A stretch of DNA of 20,857 nucleotides from a virus, in IMG/VR virus record IMGVR_UViG_3300037189_012314, positions 1 to 20,857 of that record. One strand, given 5' to 3'. Positions 1 through 6,118 of this stretch are shown here, piece after piece (positions within the stretch are counted from its first letter, which is position 1; every line of letters starts with the position of its first letter). The notes under the pieces are model-generated. The model worked only from the letters and a program-made list of their open reading frames with translations. It did not search any database and was not told the origin of the DNA. The position numbers and the translations under genes are program-made.

Positions 1-411
1 ACGATTATCTGTTACGTATGTTTCCAATGAATCATCTCCCATACTGCTTTGTTCGTAGAAGTTACAAAGAACATCTACTAGTGGTGTTGTATCTGTTGTT
101 GGTTCAGCCTTGGCATGCTTGTCGCAAGCCTTGGTACCCAACACTGGTGAGTATCCCTTGGATGTCATTGCACGTTCATCTGCTGGAGTAACATATACGC
201 CAACAGGTGTTCGTGTCAATATCTCACTATCCAAGATGTTACCGGTTAGTTCATCAAGAGTAGTTTCCTCCCACTTATTGTGAGGGCCCTTTGTTCCGTC
301 AGTTAACCGAGAGTACACACGCACATTATTGTCGTGTGGAGTAATGAGAACTTGACGGCGCTTACCATCAAGGTTCTCACTATGTGATTCAGTGAACATT
401 GCTATGTCCAT
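1..411 (-). CDS. Hypothetical protein, 3' end outside window
   Basis: A leftward reading frame stays open from ATG 411 to the window edge, giving 137 codons without a stop, so the C-terminus is missing. The start follows a clear Shine-Dalgarno (AGAAAGG, 7 bases before ATG). The visible product begins MDIAMFTESHSENLDGKRRQ and is hydrophilic, with no membrane segment, no signal peptide and a single Cys pair too far apart for a zinc knuckle. The stretch near residues 68-90 (TPVGVYVTPADERAMTSKGY) looks like a folded domain, but I recognise no family. It is the most distal visible gene of the leftward series. Confidence 0.75.
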   Translation of the reverse strand, partial: MDIAMFTESHSENLDGKRRQVLITPHDNNVRVYSRLTDGTKGPHNKWEETTLDELTGNILDSEILTRTPVGVYVTPADERAMTSKGYSPVLGTKACDKHAKAEPTTDTTPLVDVLCNFYEQSSMGDDSLETYVTDNR

Positions 412-434
412 TTGTTACCTTTCTCTTGTTTGGT

Positions 435-671
435 TTAATCGTCACCCAGAAGCTTGTCTTCCATTATGGTGGCGAAAGTGAACATGGCTTGTTTTGCTTC
501 AGGCCATTCTGTTATTAGTTCAAACAATATGTCATGGTCAATTGCTTTTTCCATGACCTTTCTGAACTTTTCAACTGCATAGTCCAGAAATTCTTCTTGT
601 TCTTCTTCTGGAATCATGTCAAGAGTAAACTCTTGTGGTTCGACTCCTTCATCATCACATTCGTGACACAT
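435..671 (-). CDS. Small acidic hypothetical protein (78 aa)
   Basis: The start is ATG 671, which has a good Shine-Dalgarno (GAAGGGA) 6-8 bases upstream. The frame stays open as far as a TTG at 860, but that extension runs through an inverted-repeat element and reads like non-coding DNA, so it is left out. The product starts MCHECDDEGVEPQEFTLDMI, with a lone CxxC at residues 2-5, followed by an acidic mostly helical body (EEEQEEFLDYAVEKFRKVMEK). No family recognised. The structured leader at 689-861 ends only a few bases before its ribosome-binding site, so translation could be controlled by that structure. Confidence 0.75.
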   Translation of the reverse strand: MCHECDDEGVEPQEFTLDMIPEEEQEEFLDYAVEKFRKVMEKAIDHDILFELITEWPEAKQAMFTFATIMEDKLLGDD

Positions 672-688
672 ATGTTTCCCTTCTCTTG

Positions 689-861
689 ATTGTTTGGTTG
701 GCCTACTCTCGAGGCCTAACAGAGGCTGGTTATATGCCCGCACCGTTTGGCAGGCAGACCAACACTGGTTGTTACACTCAACTGTGCTGCTGTTCGCTAC
801 GTACTCGGGGTCTAGGGGGATAACTAGTATGATCGGAGATGAGCTTGGCCAACCAAACAAT
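689..861 (-). other. Structured leader bounded by a 15-bp perfect inverted repeat
   Basis: ATTGTTTGGTTGGCC (689-703) and GGCCAACCAAACAAT (847-861) are perfect reverse complements enclosing 143 bases. In the leftward transcript this would form a long closing helix just after the stop codon of the gene at 872 and just before the ribosome-binding site of the gene at 435-671. The enclosed sequence has further local pairings, such as GCCT/AGGC and TGCC/GGGCA. It lacks a canonical T-arm, so it is not called a tRNA. It could be a leader regulator, a processed small RNA or a decayed tRNA-like element. Confidence 0.6.
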
Positions 862-871
862 GGTGGCTAAC

Positions 872-1168
872 TTAGAGTTGCCATCCGGTTGAGACACGAA
901 CAGTCCCGTCTAGGTCATACTGTTCTAAATCTACTTTACGTTTCCAACGGTCAAGAATTACTCTACGACCACTTTCACGTGTAGATTCAAAGCACCCAAG
1001 ATATGACTCATGATAGTGTTCATATCCTTTGCGCCGTGTATTGTAAATTTCCAAGAACTTTTGATGTGCTTGGATTCGACGACCACAATTGCCACAAGAG
1101 TTTATGTCTTGTGTCAAATCATCTCTCGATGGTAGATCGTCTATGCCTGATGTATCCATATCGGACAT
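872..1168 (-). CDS. Hypothetical Cys/His-containing protein (98 aa)
   Basis: ATG 1168 is preceded by GAAAGGG at a normal distance. The product opens with an acidic stretch (MSDMDTSGIDDLPSRDDLTQ), then a CGNCGRR knuckle at residues 25-31, and a second His/Cys group (YEHYHESYLGC) about 25 residues later. This looks like a single zinc-binding fold of CxxC...HxxxxxC type. The C-terminal third is basic, then neutral (DRWKRKVDLEQYDLDGTVRV). No named family is recognised. It lies between the 166-aa protein upstream and the structured leader downstream. Confidence 0.7.
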   Translation of the reverse strand: MSDMDTSGIDDLPSRDDLTQDINSCGNCGRRIQAHQKFLEIYNTRRKGYEHYHESYLGCFESTRESGRRVILDRWKRKVDLEQYDLDGTVRVSTGWQL

Positions 1169-1204
1169 TGGCTACCCTTTCTCGGGTGGGTTTGTTTGTG
1201 TTGG

Positions 1205-1705
1205 TTAGTACTTACCTTGAGCTCTCTCAAGCTCAACTAATTGACTAGCATTGGATGTGCTATTCAAAATTAGGGACCGGAACATATCACTGTTCATCTT
1301 CTTGTTCAATGCGTTAGCAACTGTAGACAAGAAGTTCCCGGCGTTGTCTGGTTTGTTACGTAGGATTGCACGTGTAGCCAGAACTGTTTCACCCCATGCA
1401 AATGACAATGGGGCTAGGTACTCGCTGTATGTTTTAATGGTGTTACCCATTTCATCAGGAGTAGATGCAACAGCAGCAGAAAGTAGTTGCACTACATTCT
1501 TTGCGTTATCTCCATCACAGGATGTGACAAGATGATTGATGATTGCATCTCTGAAGTTGGTAGATATCTCGGAAATCTGTACTAGATTTACGGGCATCAT
1601 TCCATCTTTAAGCAACTCAGCAGCAACGACAGGGTCTGTTGTATCCCTAGTCATGTACGCTCCTACTGAGATGTTTGGATCATACTTAAGATGTAGGTCC
1701 AGCAT
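1205..1705 (-). CDS. Hypothetical helical protein (166 aa)
   Basis: The start ATG 1705 lies inside the end of the upstream gene (20-base overlap), with GAAAGG further upstream at a long distance, so translation is probably coupled. The product is soluble and alpha-helical, with no Cys pairs. It includes the stretches VVQLLSAAVASTPDEMGNTI and AWGETVLATRAILRNKPDNA. The helix-rich, Ala/Leu-containing C-terminal half vaguely recalls actinobacterial helical-repeat families such as DUF4192, but the resemblance is too weak to use as a name. Function unknown. Confidence 0.75.
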   Translation of the reverse strand: MLDLHLKYDPNISVGAYMTRDTTDPVVAAELLKDGMMPVNLVQISEISTNFRDAIINHLVTSCDGDNAKNVVQLLSAAVASTPDEMGNTIKTYSEYLAPLSFAWGETVLATRAILRNKPDNAGNFLSTVANALNKKMNSDMFRSLILNSTSNASQLVELERAQGKY

Positions 1706-2420
1706 AGGAGGCTACTATCCTTTCTAGTTCGGTTAGTGGTTTTCTTACTATGTTGCCATTCTCTACCTTGATAGGGGAACCATCCCAAGCTAGAGAAACT
1801 CGTTTACTGCCGTAGTCACGCTTGCCAGTTCCATTACATGAAAAGCAATGTTGTGTGCGTTTAGTTGCGTGACCTCTTCCATCAAGGCCATGTTCACATG
1901 GCAATGAGTGCCATCTACTGTATGAATTCATTTGAACAGCATCAGGGTGTGTTGGGCAAACATATTTACCATTTACCACATCACCTTCCCAACAAGTTGG
2001 AGCGTTGCACCAACCATCTACCTTTCCTGTTTTAGAACACATACGACAGCCTTGTATCTTAGACGGTGTTAGCTTTGCATCTTGTTCATACAATTTGTAT
2101 TGAAAATTGCGTTGCACAATTTCAATGCCAGTGTATTTATAGATAGTAAACCTAACACTATAGGCACGCAAAGGGTTCCAACTGCCACCCCAATGTGTTG
2201 TAACTGTGCCTGGTGATTGAATAGTCTGTGTGTTATCAGTATGGATAGTAATCAATGGATAGTTATTAATCCATGGCATTACTATCTGAATATCACTAGA
2301 CTTATTAAATTTGTTTTCATATTGAATGCGATAACCACGGTCGTATAGAGTACGTTCATACTTTTTACGACCACCTGCTAGGTAATCTTGCCATTCAGCA
2401 TGAGTGTGAAGTCTCCACAT
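1686..2420 (-). CDS. Multi-zinc-knuckle phage protein with DnaJ-like CxxCxGxG motif (244 aa)
   Basis: The ATG at 2420 overlaps the upstream stop by one base. The first ~120 residues are a beta-rich domain (WGGSWNPLRAYSVRFTIYKY). The second half carries several Cys pairs: CRMC, then WCNAPTC, CPTHP, LPCEHG, and CFSCNGTGKRDYGSKR. The last matches the CxxCxGxG zinc repeat of DnaJ. A DnaJ J-domain (HPD) is absent, so this is not a DnaJ, but a zinc-binding protein that may bind nucleic acid or misfolded protein. Its length and complete frame suggest a real, expressed gene. Function unknown. Confidence 0.8.
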   Translation of the reverse strand: MWRLHTHAEWQDYLAGGRKKYERTLYDRGYRIQYENKFNKSSDIQIVMPWINNYPLITIHTDNTQTIQSPGTVTTHWGGSWNPLRAYSVRFTIYKYTGIEIVQRNFQYKLYEQDAKLTPSKIQGCRMCSKTGKVDGWCNAPTCWEGDVVNGKYVCPTHPDAVQMNSYSRWHSLPCEHGLDGRGHATKRTQHCFSCNGTGKRDYGSKRVSLAWDGSPIKVENGNIVRKPLTELERIVASYAGPTS

Positions 2421-2734
2421 TAGTTAGCCTCCGCTGTCTCAAATAGACCTGCATAGCAGGCTACAGGAGCTGGATCCTCCATGTCAACATACTGTAGTTC
2501 GATGACACGTTCACGGTCACGTTCTAACTTTTGTGCAGGCTCATCATCTTCATACCAGACAGATGTGAGTGATATCACAGATGATTCAGGCTTCAACATC
2601 TTGAGGGCAAACCCCAAGCCATCCATCAAACCACTGTAATAAGCACGAGCATTTTGTTGCTCAAGCACGTGAAGTTCAGCGTGCTCTTCCAATATCTGCT
2701 GCTCAATGGCAGCGATAACTTTTTTCTTACGCAT
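2420..2734 (-). CDS. Hypothetical coiled-coil protein (104 aa)
   Basis: The open frame continues further upstream, but that part is the shadow of the gene at 2727-2999. The chosen start ATG 2734 gives an ATGCGTAA 8-base overlap with the upstream stop and has AAGGTGG inside the upstream gene as ribosome-binding site. The product begins MRKKKVIAAIEQQILEEHAE, a probable coiled coil over residues 5-35, followed by a mixed region (GLMDGLGFALKMLKPESSVI) and an acidic C-terminus. No family recognised. It is translationally coupled on both sides. Confidence 0.7.
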   Translation of the reverse strand: MRKKKVIAAIEQQILEEHAELHVLEQQNARAYYSGLMDGLGFALKMLKPESSVISLTSVWYEDDEPAQKLERDRERVIELQYVDMEDPAPVACYAGLFETAEAN

Positions 2735-2999
2735 TTGTTGCCACCTTACCTGGATCATATGTAAATGGTCCATCGTATACTTTGCCAGTCTTCCAATGTG
2801 GAATTGACTTGTGGTTCCAACGACCACCTTTTGCTTTCCATGCTTCACGTAATGCGTTGTTCTCAGGACTGCGTCCGTTGATATGTGTGAAGTTGGTTTT
2901 GGGTGTTTGAGCAGGGCCAGGATTCTTTTTGAATGCCTTGCCATTAGGGCGATTGTCGTTGCGACCACCGCTCTTTGCTCCGCCTTTTCCTTTTGCCAT
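2727..2999 (-). CDS. Basic, Gly/Lys-rich hypothetical protein (90 aa)
   Basis: ATG 2999 follows GAAAGGA at good spacing. The N-terminus (MAKGKGGAKSGGRNDNRPNG) is highly basic and disordered, typical of nucleic-acid-binding tails. The C-terminal half is aromatic and Lys-rich (EAWKAKGGRWNHKSIPHWK). No catalytic motif is visible. It overlaps the next gene by 8 bases. It could bind DNA or RNA, but this rests on composition only. Confidence 0.7.
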   Translation of the reverse strand: MAKGKGGAKSGGRNDNRPNGKAFKKNPGPAQTPKTNFTHINGRSPENNALREAWKAKGGRWNHKSIPHWKTGKVYDGPFTYDPGKVATNA

Positions 3000-3015
3000 T
3001 TTCTATCCTTTCGGC

Positions 3016-3171
3016 TTAGATTGTGATTGACTCTACACTGTCGTATAGAGTATCAATGCCATCGTTCCATAGCATTAATGCTTCTTTGCGGGTACAGCCG
3101 TGAAATAGCTGTGCTTCTAATAAAAATAAGAGTTTGTCTGTTGTGGCGGCGGTTGTTTGTGTTGGTGACAT
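3016..3171 (-). CDS. Small hypothetical protein (51 aa)
   Basis: The start ATG 3171 shares one base with the upstream stop (TAATG), the junction used repeatedly in this genome. A further in-frame ATG at 3207 lies inside the upstream gene and is less likely. The product begins MSPTQTTAATTDKLLFLLEA and contains one Cys and a helical C-terminal half (TRKEALMLWNDGIDTLYDSV). No family recognised. Confidence 0.6.
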   Translation of the reverse strand: MSPTQTTAATTDKLLFLLEAQLFHGCTRKEALMLWNDGIDTLYDSVESITI

Positions 3172-3431
3172 TATCTGTGCCAATCTAATAGATATGTTGT
3201 TCCCCATTTACGATAGGGTGCATCTATGATGCTGTATAACTTCCACCATCTATACCCAGCCTTAGGCATAGTTTCTTGGTTTTCATATTTAATTTCATAC
3301 TTCAATGCTTTATGCAATGGGTATGAAGATAGATGATTGCACCAATTAGCAAACCACCGGAGTGGCAAGATATTAGTTTTGTGTTCCGGTATGTCTGTGA
3401 AATCAAACCGGCCGTGAAAATCTTCTTCCAT
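3171..3431 (-). CDS. Hypothetical Trp/Tyr-rich protein (86 aa)
   Basis: ATG 3431 follows GAGGAGA at ideal spacing. The product begins MEEDFHGRFDFTDIPEHKTN and is unusually aromatic, with five Trp in WFANW, YRWWKLY, RKWGTTY and LDWHR. No Cys pair, signal peptide or membrane helix. No family recognised. It is the first gene after the tRNA-Arg in the leftward direction. Confidence 0.7.
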   Translation of the reverse strand: MEEDFHGRFDFTDIPEHKTNILPLRWFANWCNHLSSYPLHKALKYEIKYENQETMPKAGYRWWKLYSIIDAPYRKWGTTYLLDWHR

Positions 3432-3546
3432 TGTTTCTCCTCTCTATATGAGTAATGAGCAGTTTTAATGGACGTGCTCAGGTCCTCTAGCGTAAGCGAG
3501 GGAGGTTTTCGCATCCAATGCTCCCGCCATCCGTGCTGTACTAGCG

Positions 3547-3619
3547 TGCCCTCAGCCAGAATCGAACTGGCAACACTCACCTTAGGACGATGATGTTCTA
3601 TCCATTGAACTATGAGGGC
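3547..3619 (-). tRNA. tRNA-Arg (anticodon CCT)
   Basis: A 73-base cloverleaf reads leftward. The acceptor is GCCCTCA with TGAGGGC (7 bp); the D-arm is GTTC/GAAC with an 8-base loop. The anticodon stem is TCATC/GGTGA around loop GTCCTAA, giving anticodon CCT for codon AGG. The T-arm GCCAG-TTCGATT-CTGGC is canonical. The discriminator is A and CCA is not encoded. It is separate from the rightward tRNA cluster and would supply a codon that is typically rare in the host. Confidence 0.93.
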
Positions 3620-3702
3620 TAACGAGCCTTTTTACCTCAGGTCATACTCAGGACCAACCACATTCCGTATCTCTGTACAGATTAATGTGTTATTAAATTG
3701 TT

Positions 3703-4152
3703 TTACTTGATATAGCGAAAGAGATTGTTCTTAATTGAGACCTTGATCTCATCTTCTTCTGCTGCCTTGAATGCAGCGATGTTAGCCTCTAATTCTTCAA
3801 TAGGGCTAACACCACGATATTCAGCACGGTCCCAGGCAGGACGGCAATCCTGCTCTGGATACTCACCGATAGCATCAATTACCTTATCTGGGGTAATGTC
3901 TACAGTGAAACGAATACCCTTGTTGTGGTAATTGTTTTTATATACCGATGTATCTTCATTAACAAATGAAGATCCGTTCTTTTTAAACCAAGCACGGGCT
4001 TTTTTATCCCATGCTTTTTGTTTATCAGATAGAACTGCATTTTCTTTTTCCCATGCGTCTATCTCTTTCTTCATTTCACTAACACGAGTCTCTAGTTTCT
4101 TTAAGATAACTGAGCGCTTGAACGTTAGTGACGTAGTTGCAGTTGAAGCCAT
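3703..4152 (-). CDS. Coiled-coil hypothetical protein (149 aa)
   Basis: ATG 4152 has AGGAGGG as ribosome-binding site. Residues about 10-55 form a strong coiled coil rich in Lys/Glu (VILKKLETRVSEMKKEIDAW). A middle segment (FVNEDTSVYKNNYHNKGIRF) may be beta-structured, and a second helical segment (EELEANIAAFKAAEEDEIKV) ends the protein. No Cys pairs or catalytic motifs. No family recognised. It lies directly downstream (leftward) of the large hairpin-rich non-coding region and is the first gene after it. Confidence 0.78.
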   Translation of the reverse strand: MASTATTSLTFKRSVILKKLETRVSEMKKEIDAWEKENAVLSDKQKAWDKKARAWFKKNGSSFVNEDTSVYKNNYHNKGIRFTVDITPDKVIDAIGEYPEQDCRPAWDRAEYRGVSPIEELEANIAAFKAAEEDEIKVSIKNNLFRYIK

Positions 4153-4453
4153 TGCTGGCCCTCCTTATATTTATTGGCGTTACCCATACCACGGCTGTGG
4201 CGGGGCATTGTTTGTGTTGGAACACGTGTTTTATAGACCACACGCTCTGTGTCTTTTAATTGACACTACATATTTCTTTCGGTCATCATACGTAGCCAGT
4301 ATCGTGTGAACCCACGAAGTTTCACGAGGATAAAGGGTCCGGGCCATGGGGTCGAATACACCTATTAGCGACACCTATTCTCATAGGGCTAGCGTTCGGA
4401 GTCTTAGCACATGCCATTCCTCGCCCGTCATGTCAGAGCCGGTAGTGTTCCTT

Positions 4454-4501
4454 GGATTGTCTATACAATCCAGTATGAGCAGGACCATCCTGCTCATACT
4501 G
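4454..4501. repeat. Two adjoining perfect hairpins (7 bp and 14 bp)
   Basis: GGATTGT-ctat-ACAATCC (4454-4471) runs straight into CAGTATGAGCAGGA-cca-TCCTGCTCATACTG (4471-4501), a perfect 14-bp stem with a 3-base loop. They share base 4471, so both cannot use their full length at once. Neither is followed by a T-run on either strand, so a simple intrinsic terminator is not supported. Confidence 0.85.
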
Positions 4502-4521
4502 CATCGTACAGATAAAGATAA

Positions 4522-4581
4522 GGCCGGGGGAGAGTACCCTCACACTCTCAACCCCGGCCAGTCTAGCGAACGGGCTAGACT
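4522..4581. repeat. Two further hairpins (14 bp composite and 8 bp)
   Basis: GGCCGGGG (4522-4529) pairs with CCCCGGCC (4552-4559). Inside it GAGAGT (4530-4535) pairs with ACTCTC (4544-4549), leaving a 2-base bulge. Immediately after, AGTCTAGC (4560-4567) pairs with GCTAGACT (4574-4581). The pair lies 12 bases before the stop codon of the leftward gene ending at 4594, so it could terminate that transcript, although no U-tract follows. Confidence 0.85.
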
Positions 4582-4593
4582 TCTCAGTTAAAC

Positions 4594-4854
4594 TTAGTGT
4601 TCTCTTTCTTCATACGCACTGAGGGCGTGCTCTAGTTTGTTGAAGTATTCACCACGAGAACAACTGCCTCGTTCGTGATTGTATGTCCACACTACATAGG
4701 GATCGTATGGGCTACCAAGTGATGCGTCACACAGAATTACATCTGTGTATTCATCAGCCTCTTTGTGCTTGATGATGACAGCACCAGTTGAGGCACCACC
4801 ATCTCCCTGAAGGATTGTTCCTTCTTTGATTGTTACGATTGTTTCACCAGCCAT
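4594..4854 (-). CDS. Hypothetical protein (86 aa)
   Basis: ATG 4854 overlaps the end of the upstream gene by 11 bases, and AGGAGG lies 9 bases before it, so the start is well supported. The product begins MAGETIVTIKEGTILQGDGG and is probably a small beta-rich domain (GAVIIKHKEADEYTDVILCD), with a helical C-terminus (EYFNKLEHALSAYEEREH). It has isolated Cys only. No family recognised. It is the last gene before the hairpin-rich region. Confidence 0.75.
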   Translation of the reverse strand: MAGETIVTIKEGTILQGDGGASTGAVIIKHKEADEYTDVILCDASLGSPYDPYVVWTYNHERGSCSRGEYFNKLEHALSAYEEREH

Positions 4855-5131
4855 TGCAATAGACCTCCTCAGTCTTTGGGTGCCATTTTTGTACGGTTGT
4901 TTCGGGGATATCTACCCAACGAATAAATTCGTGGGCACATTTATGACAGAGCATAAATTTAATAGGTGGTTCAAAGACATTATCTATGAACATCATATAG
5001 CCACCATCTATGGTGACCTCTAATGCCACAGGTATCTCAGAGTCCATAGATAATGGCTTGAATACCTGCGGTGCGTTACATTTGGTGCACTCAACTATGG
5101 TGATAGTTGGTGTATCTAGATTGGTATCCAT
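4844..5131 (-). CDS. Zinc-ribbon-like hypothetical protein (95 aa)
   Basis: ATG 5131 shares its A with the upstream TGA (TGATG), a reinitiation junction. The product carries two CxxC knuckles: C15-TK-C18 and C62-HK-C65. Between them lies a ~40-residue beta-rich segment (IPVALEVTIDGGYMMFIDNV). This spacing fits a single zinc ribbon with an insert. No further motif. It belongs to the operon downstream of the WhiB-like gene. Confidence 0.75.
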   Translation of the reverse strand: MDTNLDTPTITIVECTKCNAPQVFKPLSMDSEIPVALEVTIDGGYMMFIDNVFEPPIKFMLCHKCAHEFIRWVDIPETTVQKWHPKTEEVYCNGW

Positions 5132-5265
5132 CAGCTGGTTTCCAATAGTTGATAGATAAGTCTGAGCATATGTAACTCAGCCTGTATCTCAGCCATTTGT
5201 CGTTGTATTGCTGTTACTTGGTCTGATATTTCAAGCAACTTGTTTAAGCGTTCTTCATCAAGCAC
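5131..5265 (-). CDS. Mini coiled-coil protein (44 aa), GTG start
   Basis: A longer frame exists upstream, but it is the out-of-frame shadow of the WhiB gene. The likely start is GTG 5265, which overlaps the WhiB stop (GTGCTTGA) and has AGGAAGGA 6-7 bases upstream. The product begins MLDEERLNKLLEISDQVTAI and continues as an almost unbroken heptad-like helix (QRQMAEIQAELHMLRLIYQL). This suggests a small dimeric coiled coil. It is coupled to WhiB on one side and to the zinc-ribbon gene by TGATG on the other, so it could be a partner of either. Confidence 0.65.
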   Translation of the reverse strand: MLDEERLNKLLEISDQVTAIQRQMAEIQAELHMLRLIYQLLETS

Positions 5266-5506
5266 TTTGCTTCCTTCCTGCTTGGAATGACATAGGCGAT
5301 ACAAAGCCCACGCCATAGTATTCTTTGCCACCCCAGATACCATACAGCCCCGGTGTGGTCTCAGCGTATTCACGACACGCTGAAAGTAATGGACAGGCTT
5401 TGCACATAGCAATAGCCTTAGGTGTATTTGGATCACTCTTACTGGTAGGGAAGAAAATCTCCCCATCAGTCTGAGCACATAGTTGTGAACCATTCATCTG
5501 AAACAT
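5258..5506 (-). CDS. WhiB-like Fe-S transcription factor (82 aa)
   Basis: The product has the full Wbl signature: C10 in LCAQTDGEIFFP, then C35-x2-C38-x5-C44 (MCKACPLLSAC) for a [4Fe-4S] cluster, and the turn motif G53-LYGIWGG that normally precedes the basic DNA-contact tail. Here the tail is short (FQAGRKQSA). Wbl proteins occur in Actinobacteria and their phages and act with the primary sigma factor; phage copies (for example WhiBTM4) can repress host whiB2. The ATG at 5506 follows GGAGG and directly abuts the stop of the small membrane gene. At 82 residues the length is typical for the short Wbl class. The target genes are not evident. Confidence 0.93.
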   Translation of the reverse strand: MFQMNGSQLCAQTDGEIFFPTSKSDPNTPKAIAMCKACPLLSACREYAETTPGLYGIWGGKEYYGVGFVSPMSFQAGRKQSA

Positions 5507-5608
5507 TTACTGCCTCCAGTCGTGGTCTTCTTGGTCAATCTCGTACTGCTTCTTGATTAGGTATGCAACAAAGCCCATACCTATCAGTAAGAAACCTACA
5601 ATGAACAC
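5507..5608 (-). CDS. 33-aa single-pass membrane protein, GTG start
   Basis: Below the usual ORF cut-off. GTG 5608 is preceded by a purine-rich GAGGGGGAG, and the TAA stop directly abuts the WhiB ATG (TAAATG). The product (fVFIVGFLLIGMGFVAYLIK start, then KQYEIDQEDHDWRQ) has one hydrophobic helix of about 18 residues followed by a charged tail. This is the layout of a small bitopic membrane protein with a probable N-out, C-in orientation. It overlaps the end of the upstream gene by 13 bases. Whether it works with WhiB is unknown. Confidence 0.6.
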   Translation of the reverse strand: MFIVGFLLIGMGFVAYLIKKQYEIDQEDHDWRQ

Positions 5609-5781
5609 ATCTCCCCCTCTCTCAGCAATTCAACTGCCAAACTTTCGGGGGATTTTTCGGGGGAACTTACTGTCATTACACGCTTTGTGTAAGTGATGTG
5701 AGATAAAGTATGGACAGAGCCATCAGAGTGCTTAACAGTCAGCCTGATAGTCTCAGTCTTATACTCAAGGGTATTTATCAC
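5596..5781 (-). CDS. Small beta-rich hypothetical protein (61 aa)
   Basis: The frame is open from ATG 5835, but the first 18 codons have no ribosome-binding site and run through the 5817-5870 inverted repeat. GTG 5781, preceded by AGGTGGGG, is preferred; the longer 79-aa form cannot be excluded. From GTG the product reads MINTLEYKTETIRLTVKHSD and continues as short beta strands (SVHTLSHITYTKRVMTVSSP), then SPEKSPESLAVELLREGE. It has the look of a small single-domain beta protein. No family recognised. It precedes the membrane mini-gene and WhiB in the same transcription unit. Confidence 0.6.
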   Translation of the reverse strand: MINTLEYKTETIRLTVKHSDGSVHTLSHITYTKRVMTVSSPEKSPESLAVELLREGEMCSL

Positions 5782-5816
5782 GCCCCACCTGCTTTCTACT
5801 CCACATAGGGAGTGAG

Positions 5817-5870
5817 AGGGACATAGGCCAGACATACTTTACCGTTTAAGTTATACACACCTATGTCCCT
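5817..5870. promoter_or_regulatory. 11-bp inverted repeat ahead of the WhiB operon
   Basis: AGGGACATAGG (5817-5827) and CCTATGTCCCT (5860-5870) are perfect reverse complements around 32 bases. The flanks extend the match to 14 positions with one G/T wobble. The loop contains TATAAC on the leftward strand (a possible -10) near 5849. The position, directly upstream of the WhiB transcription unit, suits an operator or a 5' hairpin. Confidence 0.5.
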
Positions 5871-5912
5871 TTCACCACCTACGAAAAGGCAAAAAAAATT
5901 GCGGGGAACTAC

Positions 5913-6116
5913 TTATCTACCAGAACTCCTACCGTGCCTAAGGTCATCACTATTGGCATAGACATAGGTAAAGCCCTGCTTAGGCATAAGAATAAGCCTG
6001 AGATTAGACTGACGCTCTTGTAGTCCTTTAACTACGCAAGCCTTGTCCATACAATAGGCATAGCCAGCCTCTGCCCGTAGTTCAGGTATAGGCTGTCCGC
6101 AATAGATACAGATCAT
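5913..6116 (-). CDS. Small zinc-finger protein (67 aa)
   Basis: ATG 6116 is preceded by GAGGAGGAAT, an excellent ribosome-binding site that is also the coding end of the 26-aa gene upstream. The product opens with C3-IY-C6-GQPIPE, and a second pair C22-MDKA-C27 follows 16 residues later, forming a compact zinc-binding N-terminus. The rest is a short neutral-to-basic tail (MPKQGFTYVYANSDDLRHGR). This resembles the host-type 'CxxC...CxxxxC' mini treble-clef proteins, but no specific family is recognised. Confidence 0.75.
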   Translation of the reverse strand: MICIYCGQPIPELRAEAGYAYCMDKACVVKGLQERQSNLRLILMPKQGFTYVYANSDDLRHGRSSGR

Positions 6117-6118
6117 AG

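Larger units (their letters stand above)
4153..4593. other. Gene-free, hairpin-rich region (441 bases)
   Basis: No convincing gene lies here on either strand. The two rightward open frames have no ribosome-binding site and a composition unlike their neighbours. The stretch holds a short direct repeat (ACACCTATT at 4358 and 4371) and a small hairpin (CCTAT/ATAGG near 4373). Between 4454 and 4581 there are four consecutive perfect hairpins (separate entries). It lies between the genes ending at 4594 and starting at 4152, both leftward. A structured small RNA, a terminator battery or a replication/packaging site are all possible. Confidence 0.7.

Noticed and set aside
691-859. tRNA or tRNA pair in the structured leader
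   Set aside because: Partial acceptor-like pairings exist (GTTGGTC/GGCCAAC), but there is no T-loop (TTCGA/TTCAA) and no anticodon loop with U33 on either strand.
672-860. N-terminal extension of the 78-aa gene to 141 aa from TTG 860
   Set aside because: It runs through the inverted-repeat element, has no ribosome-binding site and has a non-coding composition, while ATG 671 has a good Shine-Dalgarno.
1205-1705. DUF4192 assignment for the 166-aa protein
   Set aside because: Only a vague resemblance in the C-terminal helices; no diagnostic motif is visible.
2735-2968. N-terminal extension of the coiled-coil gene to 182 aa
   Set aside because: Entirely overlaps the 90-aa gene in another frame; ATG 2734 has a Shine-Dalgarno and an 8-base overlap.
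3302-3580. 92-aa leftward ORF
   Set aside because: Overlaps both the tRNA-Arg gene and the better supported gene at 3171-3431.
3932-4591. Two rightward ORFs (125 and 81 aa) in and beside the hairpin region
   Set aside because: Opposite strand to all neighbours, no ribosome-binding sites, and one is partly antisense to the 149-aa gene.
5131-5493. 120-aa leftward ORF
   Set aside because: Its first two-thirds are the out-of-frame shadow of WhiB; only the last 44 codons (from GTG 5265) are supported.
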